Origin: CAZDQL01 sp964507325
Lineage (GTDB): Bacteria > Planctomycetota > UBA1135 > GCA-002686595
Direction of reading: 5' to 3'
Assembly (NCBI GenBank): GCA_964507325.1
Contig: CAZDQL010000013.1
Location: forward strand, 1 to 64,000
Length of the DNA stretch: 64,000 bases
Positions 51,371 through 61,801 of this stretch are shown in pieces. Position numbers and translations under genes: made by a program. Every line of letters begins with the position of its first letter. Position 1 is the stretch's first letter. The notes under the pieces are model-generated. The model did not search any database. It worked only from the letters and a program-made list of their open reading frames with translations, and was not told the DNA's origin.

Positions 51371-52191
51371 CGCGGCGGCCCCGCCTCTTCGATCAGACCC
51401 TCCTCGGGGGAGGAGGCGTTGGCGTAGAGGCGGCGCCCGATGCGTCCGGCGAGGAAGGCGTGGCGTCCGGAGCAACACGCGTCGCGCATCGCCGCCGCCA
51501 TGCGCAGGGGCTGGCGCGCTCCGGCGATCCCGGTGTTGAGCAGGACCCCGGCGGCGCCGAGCTCCATGGCACACGTCACGTCGGAGGCGGTCCCCACGCC
51601 GGCGTCGACGATCACCGGTAGGTCGACCAGCTCGAGCAGGATGCGGATGGCGTTGGGATTCAAGATCCCCTGCCCCGAGCCGATCGGCGAACCGGCCGGC
51701 ATCACGCTGACCACCCCCAACTCCGCCAGGCGCACCGCCAGGCGCGGGTCGTCGGAGGTGTAGACCATCACGTCGAACCCCTCGCCCACCAGGGTCTCCG
51801 CGGCCTCCAAGGTGCCCACGGGATCGGGCAGCAAGGTGCGCGGGTCTCCCAGGACCTCGAGCTTGACGAAGTTGGTCTCGAGCAGGTCACGCGCCAGCCG
51901 CGCCGTGCGCACCGCGCTCTCGGCGTCGAAGCACCCGGCGGTGTTGGGCAGCACGTGGTAGCCCCCCTCGCGCACCACGTCGAGCAAGGTACGGTCCCCC
52001 TCGGCGCTCTGGTCGACCCGTCGAATCGCCACGGTGACCATCTCGGTGCCACTGATCTCGAGGGCCCGAGCGGTCTCCTCGAGGGAGGCGTACTTGCCGG
52101 TCCCCACCAGCAGGCGGGAGGAGAGCTGGACGTCACCCAGGACCAGGGGCTCGTCGCTGAGGTGGGGGGCGCTGGCTTCCGTCGTCTGCAT
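51367..52191 (-). CDS. thiG: Thiazole synthase
   Basis: ThiG builds the thiazole phosphate of thiamine from deoxyxylulose phosphate, dehydroglycine or iminoglycine and ThiS thiocarboxylate. The 274 residues include SRLLVGTGKYAS, the catalytic Lys in NFVKLEVLGD, VMPAGSPIGSGQG, VIVDAGVGTASD and LLNTGIAGA. ThiS lies 12 bases upstream. ThiF, ThiH and ThiO are not in the window. Confidence 0.97.
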   Translation of the reverse strand: MQTTEASAPHLSDEPLVLGDVQLSSRLLVGTGKYASLEETARALEISGTEMVTVAIRRVDQSAEGDRTLLDVVREGGYHVLPNTAGCFDAESAVRTARLARDLLETNFVKLEVLGDPRTLLPDPVGTLEAAETLVGEGFDVMVYTSDDPRLAVRLAELGVVSVMPAGSPIGSGQGILNPNAIRILLELVDLPVIVDAGVGTASDVTCAMELGAAGVLLNTGIAGARQPLRMAAAMRDACCSGRHAFLAGRIGRRLYANASSPEEGLIEEAGPPR

Positions 52192-52203
52192 CGTAGGTCT
52201 CCC

Positions 52204-52422
52204 TCAGCCCCCTCCCACCATCGTCACCAGCTCGACCCGATCCCCCTCTGCGAGGGAGCGCTCGCCGCGCTCGGCGCGCGGCACCAGCTCGCGGTTGACC
52301 TCCACGGCAACCTGCTCGGGAGTCAACTCGAGGAGCGCTATCAGGTCGGCGACGCTGGCCCCGGCCGGGACCTGCTTGGGATCGCCGTTCAACCGGATCT
52401 CGATGTCGGGGGGCCGGACCAT
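52204..52422 (-). CDS. thiS: Sulfur carrier protein ThiS
   Basis: The 72-residue beta-grasp protein begins IEIRLNGDPKQVPAGASVADL and ends in the adenylation/thiocarboxylation tail Gly-Gly-Gly (VTMVGGG). It donates sulfur to ThiG, encoded directly downstream. The extra terminal Gly is acceptable for the family. Confidence 0.95.
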   Translation of the reverse strand: MVRPPDIEIRLNGDPKQVPAGASVADLIALLELTPEQVAVEVNRELVPRAERGERSLAEGDRVELVTMVGGG

Positions 52423-52483
52423 TGGGCCGAGGATTCTACCGGGCCGAGCGGGAAGGAACAGGGAGAGGGAAGGCGGCCCAGCT

Positions 52484-52506
52484 GCGGATCTCCCACACGG
52501 GGAGTC
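52484..52506 (-). terminator. Imperfect hairpin between the methyltransferase and thiS
   Basis: GGA-T-CTCCC and GGGAG-TCC flank a short loop in the 121-base gap after the methyltransferase stop. It may separate that gene's transcript from the thi run. There is no U-run. Confidence 0.3.
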
Positions 52507-52543
52507 CCAACCGCGACGGGGGGTGAGCTCTCCGGCTCTGGCC

Positions 52544-53728
52544 CTACTCCACCCGCAGGAAGGCGCACTTCAAGTAGTGCGACTCGGGCAGGGAGAGGAG
52601 GTGCGGGTGGTCCGGGGCGGCCCCGGCGAGCTCTTCCAGCCGCGCCGGGCGGCCGGCCAGGTGGGAGGACTTGGCCAGGAACTCGAGGAAGTCGGCGCTG
52701 CGCACGTTGTGGGAACAGGAGGCGCTGACGAGCACCGCCCCGGGGGCGCAGAGGGCCAGCCCGCGGCGGTTCAGCTCGACGTAGCCCCGCTCGGCGCCGG
52801 CGATCTCCTTGCGGCTGCGGGCGAAGGCGGGTGGATCGACGACCACCAGGCCGTAGCTCCCCGCCCCCTCCCCCTCGGCCAGCGCCTTCAAGGCCTTCAT
52901 GCAGTTGGTGCGCTCGACGCGCACCCGGTCGGCGACCCCGTTGCGCCGGGCGTTGTCGACCAGCCGGGCGCAGGCGGCCTGGTTCTGCTCCAGGCAGAGC
53001 ACCTCCTCCGCCCCCGCCAGGGCGGCGCGGATCCCGAAGAGCCCGTCGTAGGAGAAGGCGTCGAGGACGCGGCGCCCCGCGGCGTGGGCGGCCGCGGTCC
53101 TGCGATTCGGGACCTGGTCGAGGTAGTGGCCCGTCTTGTGGCCGCCGAGCACGTCGACCGAATAGCGGAGATCGCCGTCGCGCACTTCGACGTGAGCCTC
53201 GGCATCGCCGCGCAGCACCTCGACGCGCCGCGCCAGGTTCTCGAAGCGCCGGACGGAGGTGTCGGAGCGGTCGACGACCACCGTCGGCTCGAAGGGCAGC
53301 TCCTCGAACAAGAGCTCCAAGAGGAAGTCGCGCATGCGATCGGCGGACTGGGTGCCGCACTGCAAGACGACGGTGGTGGCGTAGCGATCGGCGACGAAGC
53401 CGGGCAGGCCGTCGGCGTCGCCCGCGATCAACCGGCAGGCCCCATCCGGATCGAGCATTCCGAGTGCAGCGCGCGCCTGGACCGCGCGTCGCACCCTGTC
53501 CGCCCAGAAGGCGCGCTTGGGCTGCTGGGGTTCGCGGGTGACGAAGCGCAGGGCGATGCGCGAGCTGGTGGAGAAGAGGGCCCATCCGAGGAGATCCCCC
53601 TCGGGGCTCTCCACCGGCAGGAGCTCGCCCGGCTCCCCCTCCCCACGCGCGACGTCGTCGGTGTAGACCCAGGGGTGGCCGCTCAGGTGCCAGCGACGTC
53701 CCTTGCCGGTGAGAGTGATCTTGCCCAT
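52544..53728 (-). CDS. RlmI-type class I rRNA methyltransferase
   Basis: The 394-residue protein has an N-terminal PUA-like domain (KGRRWHLSGHPWVYTDDV), an EEHAD-like middle region and a Rossmann methyltransferase with VLDAFSYDGLFGIRAALAG, VVVDPPAFARSRKE and SASCSHNV. These match 23S rRNA m5C methyltransferase RlmI/RlmO-type proteins; exact target is unverified. It begins 16 bases after the preceding HEAT/TPR gene. Confidence 0.88.
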   Translation of the reverse strand: MGKITLTGKGRRWHLSGHPWVYTDDVARGEGEPGELLPVESPEGDLLGWALFSTSSRIALRFVTREPQQPKRAFWADRVRRAVQARAALGMLDPDGACRLIAGDADGLPGFVADRYATTVVLQCGTQSADRMRDFLLELLFEELPFEPTVVVDRSDTSVRRFENLARRVEVLRGDAEAHVEVRDGDLRYSVDVLGGHKTGHYLDQVPNRRTAAAHAAGRRVLDAFSYDGLFGIRAALAGAEEVLCLEQNQAACARLVDNARRNGVADRVRVERTNCMKALKALAEGEGAGSYGLVVVDPPAFARSRKEIAGAERGYVELNRRGLALCAPGAVLVSASCSHNVRSADFLEFLAKSSHLAGRPARLEELAGAAPDHPHLLSLPESHYLKCAFLRVE

Positions 53729-53744
53729 GGCCGTCTTCTCGCGT

Positions 53745-56210
53745 TCAGCGCTCTCCCACGAGCTCGACGAAGCGCGGGTCCCCCCTGAGGTTCGTCAGGT
53801 CCGGATCCCCGCGGGCCCACTCCGCTTGGCGCCGGCGCGAGGCCTCGCTCGAGTGGTTCTCCAGGAGCTCCCGCTCGAGGTACTCGAGCGCCCTGCCGGT
53901 CTCCCCGAGCAGGGCGTGGGTGCAGGCCAGGTTGTACCAGGTCTGGGGGCCGGGTCGCACCTCGCGCAAGAGGTGGCGAGCCTCCGCCGCGCGCCCCGAA
54001 CGGGCGCGGTAGCAGGCGAGCAGCACGGTCATGAACTCGTCCTGGCGCAGCTCGTAGGCGCGCTCGTAGTAGGCGAGGGCGCGCTCGGGATCCCCCATCT
54101 TCACGTTGGCGTTCACCGCCAGGGAGACGAGGGCCGTGGAGCGCAGCGCCTCGTAGGGGGCCAGATCGCGGGGGCGGGCGCCGTTCTCCGTGAGCTGGCG
54201 CTCCAACCCCTCCAGCCGCTCGACCGCTCCGAGCAACGCCTCCTCCGCACGTCGGGGCTCGTCCTCGTCGGTGTAGGAGCTGCCGATCAAGAGGTCGGCG
54301 CGCACGAAGAGGCTCTGGCCGTGGTAGTACCACCAGTTCGACACGCCGCTCTGCTCCAGGTCCTCCTTCATGCGCCGCGCCACCCGGCGCGCTTCGATCC
54401 CGCGCCCCTCCTCGCGCAGATCGCGCGCCAGCCAGAGCGCCTGACTGCCGGGGATGCGCAGCTCGAGCAGATCCTCTCCCGGCCGACCGGTGGCGAAGGC
54501 CCCTTCCAAGAGCCGGCGGCGGCGGTCCAGCGCCTCGAGCTCGGCGATCTCCTCCTCGGGCAGCTCGCCGCTGGGCTCGCGACGGTTGGCAAGACGCTCG
54601 CTGAGCTCGTCGATGCGTTCGACGACCCCCTCGAGGCGCGCGCGCTGCACCTCGTCGAGGAGGGCGCGGCGGCGCGGATCGAGGCTCGGATCGAGCTCTC
54701 CGGCGGGCTCGTCGGCGGCGGGGACGAATCCGGGCAGCTCGAGGGGCGCCACCGAGGCCAGGGCGCGGCCCAACTCCCACTGCAGCTCGATGGCGCGCTC
54801 GATCGTGAGTCCCGGGAGGTGGACTCCGGTGAAGAGCAGGCGGTAGGGGGAGAGCTCGGTGTCGAAGAGCCGATCCCATCCGGTCAGGGCCTCCCCCGCC
54901 ACCCGGGCGAAGTGCCCCTGGGCTTCCACCGACAGGCGGTGGGTCGCACGGGCGTGCTCCAGGACGGAGGGATCGGCGGGAGCGCCCCCTTCGGCGAGGA
55001 GCACCAGGGCCTGGGCCACCTCCACCAAGGCGCGCTGGTGCAGGGCGTCGACGTGATCCAGCCGCGAGGCGTCGTCTCCCCGATCGCGCCGCTCCCCCAG
55101 GGTGGCGTCGAGGACCGCCGCGGCCCCGGTCAGCAGCTCTCGAGCCGCGCCCGACCGGCCGAGGGCGAGCTCGGCGATCCCCTCCAGGTAGAGGGAGCGG
55201 AAGAGCCACAGCCTCCCGTCCACCAGCTCGTCCCCGGAGAGGGAGACGAAGGAAGCCCCCGCACCGCGGGTCGTCCGCCCCGCCCGCATCGCCCGGGCCG
55301 CCTCCCGCGCCCCCGCGGGATCGCCCCCCGGGTAGAGGGCGAAGAGCGCCCGGTGGTGGTGCACGACCCGCGGATCGATCCCCGCGGACGCGAGCTCCCC
55401 GAGCAGCCGGTCCGCCCGCTGCGCCTGGCCGAGGGTGCGCAGGCGAGCGAGGAGCTCCTCGAAGGCGCGTCGCGCCCCCTTCCGCACCGCGGCCGAGGGA
55501 TGGCTCAACCCCAAGACCAGGGGAGCCAGGTCGGAGAGGCGCTCGCCCCCCTCGGCGTCGTCGGCGAGCAACCGGCCGTGCAGGGGCAGGACCGCCGCCA
55601 GGACGTCGTCGGGGGTGCGAGCCTGGGGATCCACGCTGAAGCCCGCCGCAGCGAGCTCCGCGACCAGGCGTGTGGAGCGGGGAGTGGTGGGCAGGCTCGC
55701 CGCCGCTCGGGCGCGCTCCGGGGGGGGAAGGCTCCTCGCGAGTCGCGCCAGGGCGGCCACCGCCTGCGAGCAATCCAGCTCCCCGAGAGCCTCCAAGGCC
55801 CGGGAGCGCAGCGCGGAGCGGGGATCGATCTCGGCGCGCTCCGCCAGTGCGGCGACCCGCGCGGGGGCGGAGGCCGGGGGCAGATCGGGGCGGGCCAGGA
55901 GGTCGATCAGGAGGGCCCGCACCTGTCGATCGGGGTCGGCGGCGAGGGGGATCACGCGCTCCACCAGGGTGGGGTCCGCGAGCTGGATCAGCAGCTCGGC
56001 CCGCGCCCGGCGCTCCGGGGCGCTCGCCCCCTCGAAGCCCTCCAGGAGCAGGAGCGCCCCCTCCCGTCGCTCCCCCCCCTCGAGACCGGCGAGCGCGCGC
56101 CGCGCGCCCTCGACGACCTCGGGATCGGGATGCGCGAGCTCCCCCACCCGCTGCGCGAGATCCTGGGCGGCGGGGCAGAGGAGGGCCAGGGCAATGAGGC
56201 TCGCGATCAT
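53745..56210 (-). CDS. Exported HEAT/TPR repeat protein
   Basis: The 821-residue protein has a short signal-like N-terminus (MIASLIALALLCPAAQ), HEAT-like helices (about 20-270) and TPR-like helices in the C-terminal third (for example PERALAYYERAYELRQDEF, TWYNLACTHALLGETGRALE). The Leu-rich end DPDLTNLRGDPRFVELV is typical of TPR C-termini. The ATG at 56210 has GGAGCGTGGG in front. An in-frame ATG at 56249, inside repeat copy 3, would add 13 residues. No enzymatic motif. Confidence 0.82.
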   Translation of the reverse strand: MIASLIALALLCPAAQDLAQRVGELAHPDPEVVEGARRALAGLEGGERREGALLLLEGFEGASAPERRARAELLIQLADPTLVERVIPLAADPDRQVRALLIDLLARPDLPPASAPARVAALAERAEIDPRSALRSRALEALGELDCSQAVAALARLARSLPPPERARAAASLPTTPRSTRLVAELAAAGFSVDPQARTPDDVLAAVLPLHGRLLADDAEGGERLSDLAPLVLGLSHPSAAVRKGARRAFEELLARLRTLGQAQRADRLLGELASAGIDPRVVHHHRALFALYPGGDPAGAREAARAMRAGRTTRGAGASFVSLSGDELVDGRLWLFRSLYLEGIAELALGRSGAARELLTGAAAVLDATLGERRDRGDDASRLDHVDALHQRALVEVAQALVLLAEGGAPADPSVLEHARATHRLSVEAQGHFARVAGEALTGWDRLFDTELSPYRLLFTGVHLPGLTIERAIELQWELGRALASVAPLELPGFVPAADEPAGELDPSLDPRRRALLDEVQRARLEGVVERIDELSERLANRREPSGELPEEEIAELEALDRRRRLLEGAFATGRPGEDLLELRIPGSQALWLARDLREEGRGIEARRVARRMKEDLEQSGVSNWWYYHGQSLFVRADLLIGSSYTDEDEPRRAEEALLGAVERLEGLERQLTENGARPRDLAPYEALRSTALVSLAVNANVKMGDPERALAYYERAYELRQDEFMTVLLACYRARSGRAAEARHLLREVRPGPQTWYNLACTHALLGETGRALEYLERELLENHSSEASRRRQAEWARGDPDLTNLRGDPRFVELVGER

Positions 56211-56222
56211 CCCACGCTCCCC

Positions 56223-56438
56223 ACTGAACTGCCGCCCTTCGGTGGGCATCCCGCGGGACTGCTCGCCGTAGCACCTTTGCCAGCAAGGACTTGGAGTGCC
56301 CGGCCGCTGTAGCAGGCCCTGCCAAATGGGTGACGGACCCGAGGTGGGCGGCCGGCTGCCGTGGAGCAACCTGGAAGGGAGGCCCGACTGCGGTAGTCGA
56401 GAGGCCGCCGTCCGAGATGCACACCGAAGGGGGGCAGT

Positions 56439-56443
<5 letters not shown>
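56223..56443. repeat. Inverted-repeat element, copy 3
   Basis: The core runs 56226-56440 (215 bp, the same length as copy 2). The outermost ACT/AGT also match, giving symmetry over 56223-56443. Terminal repeats read GAACTGCCGCCCTTCGGTG on the left and GAACTGCCCCCCTTCGGTG inverted on the right. The A-to-G change relative to copies 1 and 2 is matched on the opposite arm, so pairing is kept. The left interior is almost identical to copy 2; the middle 80 bp are not. Its right edge overlaps the stop codon of the AAA gene. Confidence 0.88.
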
Positions 56444-57416
<973 letters not shown>

Positions 57417-57567
57417 CGGGTCGGCTGCGGGGAGGGGCGGATCAGGCGATCCCGCGCCCTGACGGGGGATCCACGGCGGAGGTCGGGACGCCCTGCGTAG
57501 GGGGGGCCCCCGGTTGACTCATCCGCTCCGAATACCCACACTGTCGCATCACCGACCCTCTGGACAA

Positions 57568-57612
57568 GTCCGCGCGAGCGGACCCTGACGGAAGTGGGGC
57601 GCGCCCCACTTC
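57568..57612. promoter_or_regulatory. Two perfect inverted repeats upstream of nusA
   Basis: GTCCGC-GCGA-GCGGAC lies at 57568-57583. A 22-bp perfect palindrome at 57591-57612 has arms GAAGTGGGGCG and CGCCCCACTTC. The palindrome ends 8 bases before the nusA -35 candidate, a typical operator position. It is 175 bases from the divergent AAA gene. The remaining parts of 57417-57699 show no gene. Confidence 0.5.
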
Positions 57613-57620
57613 TCTTCATA

Positions 57621-57648
57621 TTGACACTTGCGTATTGAAACAGACTAG
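57621..57648 (+). promoter_or_regulatory. Probable promoter of nusA-infB
   Basis: A consensus -35 TTGACA (57621-57626) lies about 75 bases before the nusA ATG. The -10 is weak (ACTAGC or GACTAG, 16-17 bases on). The sequence TTGACACTTGCGTATT resembles the pilin promoter TTGACTTTGCGTATT, and the region is AT-rich relative to its surroundings. Confidence 0.55.
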
Positions 57649-57699
57649 CCGTCTGCCCTCCAGCCCCACGCCAGCCGCCAGCAGCCCTCACCCCCTCTC

Positions 57700-58827
57700 A
57701 TGAACGGCGAAGAGCTCCTCCGGCTGATCGACGTGATCCACACCTCCAAGGACATCCCCAAGGAGGTGATCTTCCGGGCACTCGAAGAGGCCCTCGCGGC
57801 GGGGGTACGCAAGCGCTTGGGACTGGGGGAGGATCTGATCGTGACCATCGACCGCGGCAGCGGGGAGGTCACCACCGAGGACGACGAGCAGCTCTACGAG
57901 TTCGACCTGGCGGAATTGGGTCGCATCGCGGCCCAGGCGGTCAAACAGGGCTTCACCCAGCGGGTGCGGGAGGCGGAGCGAGACGTGCTCTTCGAGGAGT
58001 TCGAGGGGCGCGTCGGGACCCTGGTCAACGGCGTGGTCCAGCGCTACGAGGGCAATGACCTGATCATCAACCTGGGGCGGGTGGAAGCCTACGTTCCCAA
58101 GGAGGATCGGGTGCGCAGCGAGACCTACGCCCCGGGTGATCGCATCCGCGGCATCGTGGTCGAGGTGCGCAAGGACGGCAGCCGTGTCCGGATCGTCGTC
58201 AGCCGCACCCACCCGGACCTGGTGCGCCGCCTCTTCGAGCTCGAGGTTCCGGAGATCGCCGACTCGATCATCGAAACCAAGCGGGTCGTGCGGGAGCCCG
58301 GCTACCGCACGAAGATGGCAGTCACCTCTTCCGATCCGAAGATCGACTGCATCGGCGCCTGTGTGGGCGTGCGCGGATCGCGCATCAAGGCCGTCATCGA
58401 CGAGCTGCGCGGAGAGCGTATCGACATCATCCGCTGGAGCGACTCCCTCGAGACGTTGATCATGAACGGGCTGAAGCCCGCCGTAATCCACCTCGACAAC
58501 ATCTACCCCGACGAGGAACGCCACTCCGCCGTGGTGATCGTCGATGAGGACCAGCAGTCGCTCGCCATCGGCAAGCGCGGCCAGAACGTCCGCCTGGCGA
58601 GCCGTCTGTGCGGCTGGGACATCGACATCAAGACGCGCGAGGAGTTCTTCGGCAGCGAGGAAGAAGAAGCGAGCGAGGAACCCGAGGAGACCCCCGCCGC
58701 GGAGCCGTCCGCGGAGCAGGAGCCCTCAGAACAAGACGAGACACCGACCACCGGAGACACCGATGCAGACCCGGACGCGCCCGTCGAGAGCGCGCCGGGA
58801 GAAGAGGGGCCGCGGAGCGAAGCCTGA
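57700..58827 (+). CDS. nusA: Transcription termination/antitermination factor NusA
   Basis: NusA binds RNA polymerase and nascent RNA to modulate pausing, termination and antitermination. The 375 residues comprise the N-terminal polymerase-binding domain (about 1-110), an S1 domain (about 118-185, with VEAYVPKEDRV), and KH1 and KH2 with KIDCIGACVGVRGSRIKAVI and LAIGKRGQNVRLA. A disordered Glu/Pro-rich tail follows in place of the acidic repeats of E. coli. rimP is not upstream, which is common in this group. The ATG gives a standard N-terminus. Confidence 0.97.
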   Translation: MNGEELLRLIDVIHTSKDIPKEVIFRALEEALAAGVRKRLGLGEDLIVTIDRGSGEVTTEDDEQLYEFDLAELGRIAAQAVKQGFTQRVREAERDVLFEEFEGRVGTLVNGVVQRYEGNDLIINLGRVEAYVPKEDRVRSETYAPGDRIRGIVVEVRKDGSRVRIVVSRTHPDLVRRLFELEVPEIADSIIETKRVVREPGYRTKMAVTSSDPKIDCIGACVGVRGSRIKAVIDELRGERIDIIRWSDSLETLIMNGLKPAVIHLDNIYPDEERHSAVVIVDEDQQSLAIGKRGQNVRLASRLCGWDIDIKTREEFFGSEEEEASEEPEETPAAEPSAEQEPSEQDETPTTGDTDADPDAPVESAPGEEGPRSEA

Positions 58828-58882
58828 TACGCTCTCCGGAACCCCCATTCACTCGATCTCCCCAACCGCGACCAGCTGGTAG

Positions 58883-61789
58883 TTGAGCAAGAAGGTACGC
58901 ATCCACGACCTCGCCAAGAAGTACGGCATGCCGGGCAAGGACCTGGCGGCCAAGCTGCGCGATTTCGGGTTCCGCCAGGCCCGTAGCCACATGTCCGCGC
59001 TCGACACCTTCGAGTTGCTACAAGCGGAAGGGCTCCTGGAGGCGAACGGCGTCGAGCCGATCTCCACGACGGCGCAGGACCCGGCGAACTCGGCTCTGGG
59101 GGGCGTCAAGGTCAAGCGCAAGGTCAAGAAGAAGCCGGAGGAGGCCCCCCCCGCGGAGGCACCGCCGGAACCGCAGGCTGTCGAGGCGGCCGAGTCCGAG
59201 GCTGCCCCGCAAGCCGAGGCTCCCCCTGAGGAAGCGCCCCCGGTCGCCGAGGAAGCCCCCGCGCCTCCGGCCGAGCCGGTGGTGGAACCCACAGCGGAGC
59301 CCGAGGTCGAGGCAGCGGAGCCCGTCGTCGAAGTCGAGCCAGCGCCCCCGGTCGCCGAGACCACCGACGCCGCGCCCGTCGAAGAGCCGACCCCTCCCCC
59401 GCCCCCCGCCGCCGAGGAGCCGCCGCTGGAAGTCGAAGCGGAGGAGAGCCCCGCTCCCGAGGTCGCACCCCCGACCTCGGAGCCCCCCGGCGTCGCGGCG
59501 GAAGCGCCGCCGGAGGAACTGTCCGAGGTCGCCCTGGAACCCCAAGGGGAAGTGGTCGAGACCGAGCCGGTCGCGGCCGAGGCGGCCGACTCTCCGGAGG
59601 CCGTTGCCGCAAAGCCCCCCACGGCGGAGGAGACGGCGGTCAAGGGGGAGAGGGTAGAGGACTCCAAGAAGCAGCCCGGCCCCCGGGGGACCGTGGTCGG
59701 CTTCATCGATCCCTCCCAGCTCCAGCAGAGCCAGCCCCGGCGCAAGGCGGAGTCGCGTCGCCTCCAGTCCCGCGACGACTTCACCCCCGACGTACGCCCC
59801 ACCTTCAGCGGTCGGGGTCCGCGGGGCGGTACGGGCCCGCGTGGCAAGCTGACGGCCCAGGAACTGAGGGAGCGCGAGCAGGGCCGCTTCCTGCGCCGCG
59901 GCGGGAGGGTCCAACAGACCGGCGGCGGTCGCCGGGGACAGGCGCCGTCCCGCGGCCGCCAGCAGGTCACCGCGTCGCCCCTGGAGGGCAACAAGGTGGC
60001 AGTCGAGGTGCCGGTGACGATTGGCAAGCTGGCGGAAGCGCTGAAGCTGAAGGCCAACGTGGTCATCGAGCGCGCCATGCGCGAGCAGCTCGGGCTCTTC
60101 TCGGTCAACACCGTCCTGGACGACGAGGCGGCCTCCCTGATCGCGTCCGCCTTCGAGGTGGAGCTCGACATCCGCCACGAGGTCACCGCGGAGCAGGCGC
60201 ACCTCGAGGATGTCAAGAAGAAGCGCAGCGAGGTCGAGGAGGGGTCGCTCAGCGACCGCGCCCCGATCGTCGCCTTCCTGGGTCACGTCGACCACGGCAA
60301 GACGACGCTGATCGACAAGATCCGCGAGACCCGCGTCGCGGAGCGCGAAGCGGGCGGCATCACCCAGCACATCGGCGCCTACCGGGTGAAGACGAGCGCC
60401 GGGAACAGCGTGACGATCGTCGACACCCCGGGTCACGAGGCCTTCACGGCCATGCGTGCCCGCGGCGCCGAGGCGGTCGACATCGTGGTGCTGGTGGTGG
60501 CCGGAGACGACGGCGTCAAGCCCAGCACGATCGAGGCGATCAACCACGCCCGGGCCGCCGGGGCCCCCATCGTGGTGGCGCTCAACAAGAGCGACAAGGA
60601 GGGCTTCAACGCCAACGCCACGATTCAACAGCTCATGGGGCAAGAGCTGGTGCCCGAGCAGTACGGCGGCAGCACCGCCATGTTCGAGGTCTCCGGGCTC
60701 ACGGGGGCTGGAATCAATGAGCTCTTGGAGCACATCGTCCTGATGGCCGAGGCGGAGCTCGGTCTGAATGCCCACCCCAGCGGCCCCGCCACGGGGGTCG
60801 TACTCGAAGCGCGCATCGAACAGGGGCGCGGCATCGTCGCCCACCTGATCGTGCGCGACGGCACGCTCAACCGGGGCGAGGTGATCCTGGCGGGCGAGGG
60901 CTACGGCAAGGTCAAGTCGCTGCACGACGACCGCGGCAAGACCCTGCAGACCGCGGGTCCGGGGATGCCGGTCGAAGTCACCGGTCTGGCGGCCCTGCCG
61001 GGGGTGGGCGATCCCTTCTTCGTCATCGAGACCATCGACAAGGCCAAGGAGATCGCCCAGGAGCGGGAGCGCAAGAACCGCACCCTGGCCCTGGCGGGCA
61101 GCCGGGACGCCAGCCGCGAGCTGGAGTCGATCCTCGGTTCGGCGCCCAAGAAGGACATCGAGACGGTCAACTTGATCGTGCGCGCCGACGTGCAGGGTTC
61201 GGCCGAGGTCCTCCGGCACGAGATCGAGAAGCTCAAGCACGAGGAGGTCGAGGTCAAGCTGGTGCATTCCGGCGTCGGGCCGATCACCGAGAGCGACGTG
61301 GACCTGGCCGCCACCTCGGAGGCGATCCTGATCGCCTTCCACGTCGGCGTCAACGGCAAGGCGCGCAAGGAGGCCGAGCGCTACGGCCTGGAGATCCGTC
61401 GCTACGAGGTGATCTACGAGTTCGTCGACGACATGCGCAACGTGATGGAGGGTGCGCTGGCCCCGGAGTACCAGGAGGAGGTCACCGGGCACGTCGAGAT
61501 CCGGCGCCTCTTCAAGTCCTCGCGGGTCGGCCTCATCGCGGGCTGCTTCGTGCTCGACGGGATCGTGCGACGCAACAGCAAGATCCGCCTGCTCAGGGAC
61601 GACAAGGTGATCCACACCGGAGAGATCGGCTCGCTCAGGCGCGAGGCCGAGGACACCCGGGAGGTGCGCGAGGGATTCGAGTGCGGCATCGTCCTGAGGG
61701 ACTACCGCGACATCCGGGAGGGAGATGTCATCGAGACCTTCGGCCTCAAGGAGATCCGGCGCACGCTCGGCGAACTCGGCGGGAGCTGA
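58883..61789 (+). CDS. infB: Translation initiation factor IF-2
   Basis: The 968-residue GTPase delivers initiator tRNA to the ribosome. The TTG start gives SKKVRIHDLAKKYGMPGKDL, a classical IF2_N module. Residues about 85-260 form an Ala/Pro/Glu-rich disordered linker, followed by an Arg/Gly-rich basic stretch and a second IF2_N. The G domain starts near residue 467 with GHVDHGKTTL, then DTPGHEAF and NKSDKEG. C-terminal domains II, III and IV with the initiator tRNA-binding end are complete. It follows nusA after 55 bases and precedes rbfA by 12. Confidence 0.97.
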   Translation: MSKKVRIHDLAKKYGMPGKDLAAKLRDFGFRQARSHMSALDTFELLQAEGLLEANGVEPISTTAQDPANSALGGVKVKRKVKKKPEEAPPAEAPPEPQAVEAAESEAAPQAEAPPEEAPPVAEEAPAPPAEPVVEPTAEPEVEAAEPVVEVEPAPPVAETTDAAPVEEPTPPPPPAAEEPPLEVEAEESPAPEVAPPTSEPPGVAAEAPPEELSEVALEPQGEVVETEPVAAEAADSPEAVAAKPPTAEETAVKGERVEDSKKQPGPRGTVVGFIDPSQLQQSQPRRKAESRRLQSRDDFTPDVRPTFSGRGPRGGTGPRGKLTAQELREREQGRFLRRGGRVQQTGGGRRGQAPSRGRQQVTASPLEGNKVAVEVPVTIGKLAEALKLKANVVIERAMREQLGLFSVNTVLDDEAASLIASAFEVELDIRHEVTAEQAHLEDVKKKRSEVEEGSLSDRAPIVAFLGHVDHGKTTLIDKIRETRVAEREAGGITQHIGAYRVKTSAGNSVTIVDTPGHEAFTAMRARGAEAVDIVVLVVAGDDGVKPSTIEAINHARAAGAPIVVALNKSDKEGFNANATIQQLMGQELVPEQYGGSTAMFEVSGLTGAGINELLEHIVLMAEAELGLNAHPSGPATGVVLEARIEQGRGIVAHLIVRDGTLNRGEVILAGEGYGKVKSLHDDRGKTLQTAGPGMPVEVTGLAALPGVGDPFFVIETIDKAKEIAQERERKNRTLALAGSRDASRELESILGSAPKKDIETVNLIVRADVQGSAEVLRHEIEKLKHEEVEVKLVHSGVGPITESDVDLAATSEAILIAFHVGVNGKARKEAERYGLEIRRYEVIYEFVDDMRNVMEGALAPEYQEEVTGHVEIRRLFKSSRVGLIAGCFVLDGIVRRNSKIRLLRDDKVIHTGEIGSLRREAEDTREVREGFECGIVLRDYRDIREGDVIETFGLKEIRRTLGELGGS

Positions 61790-61801
61790 CGGGCGCGGCG
61801 G

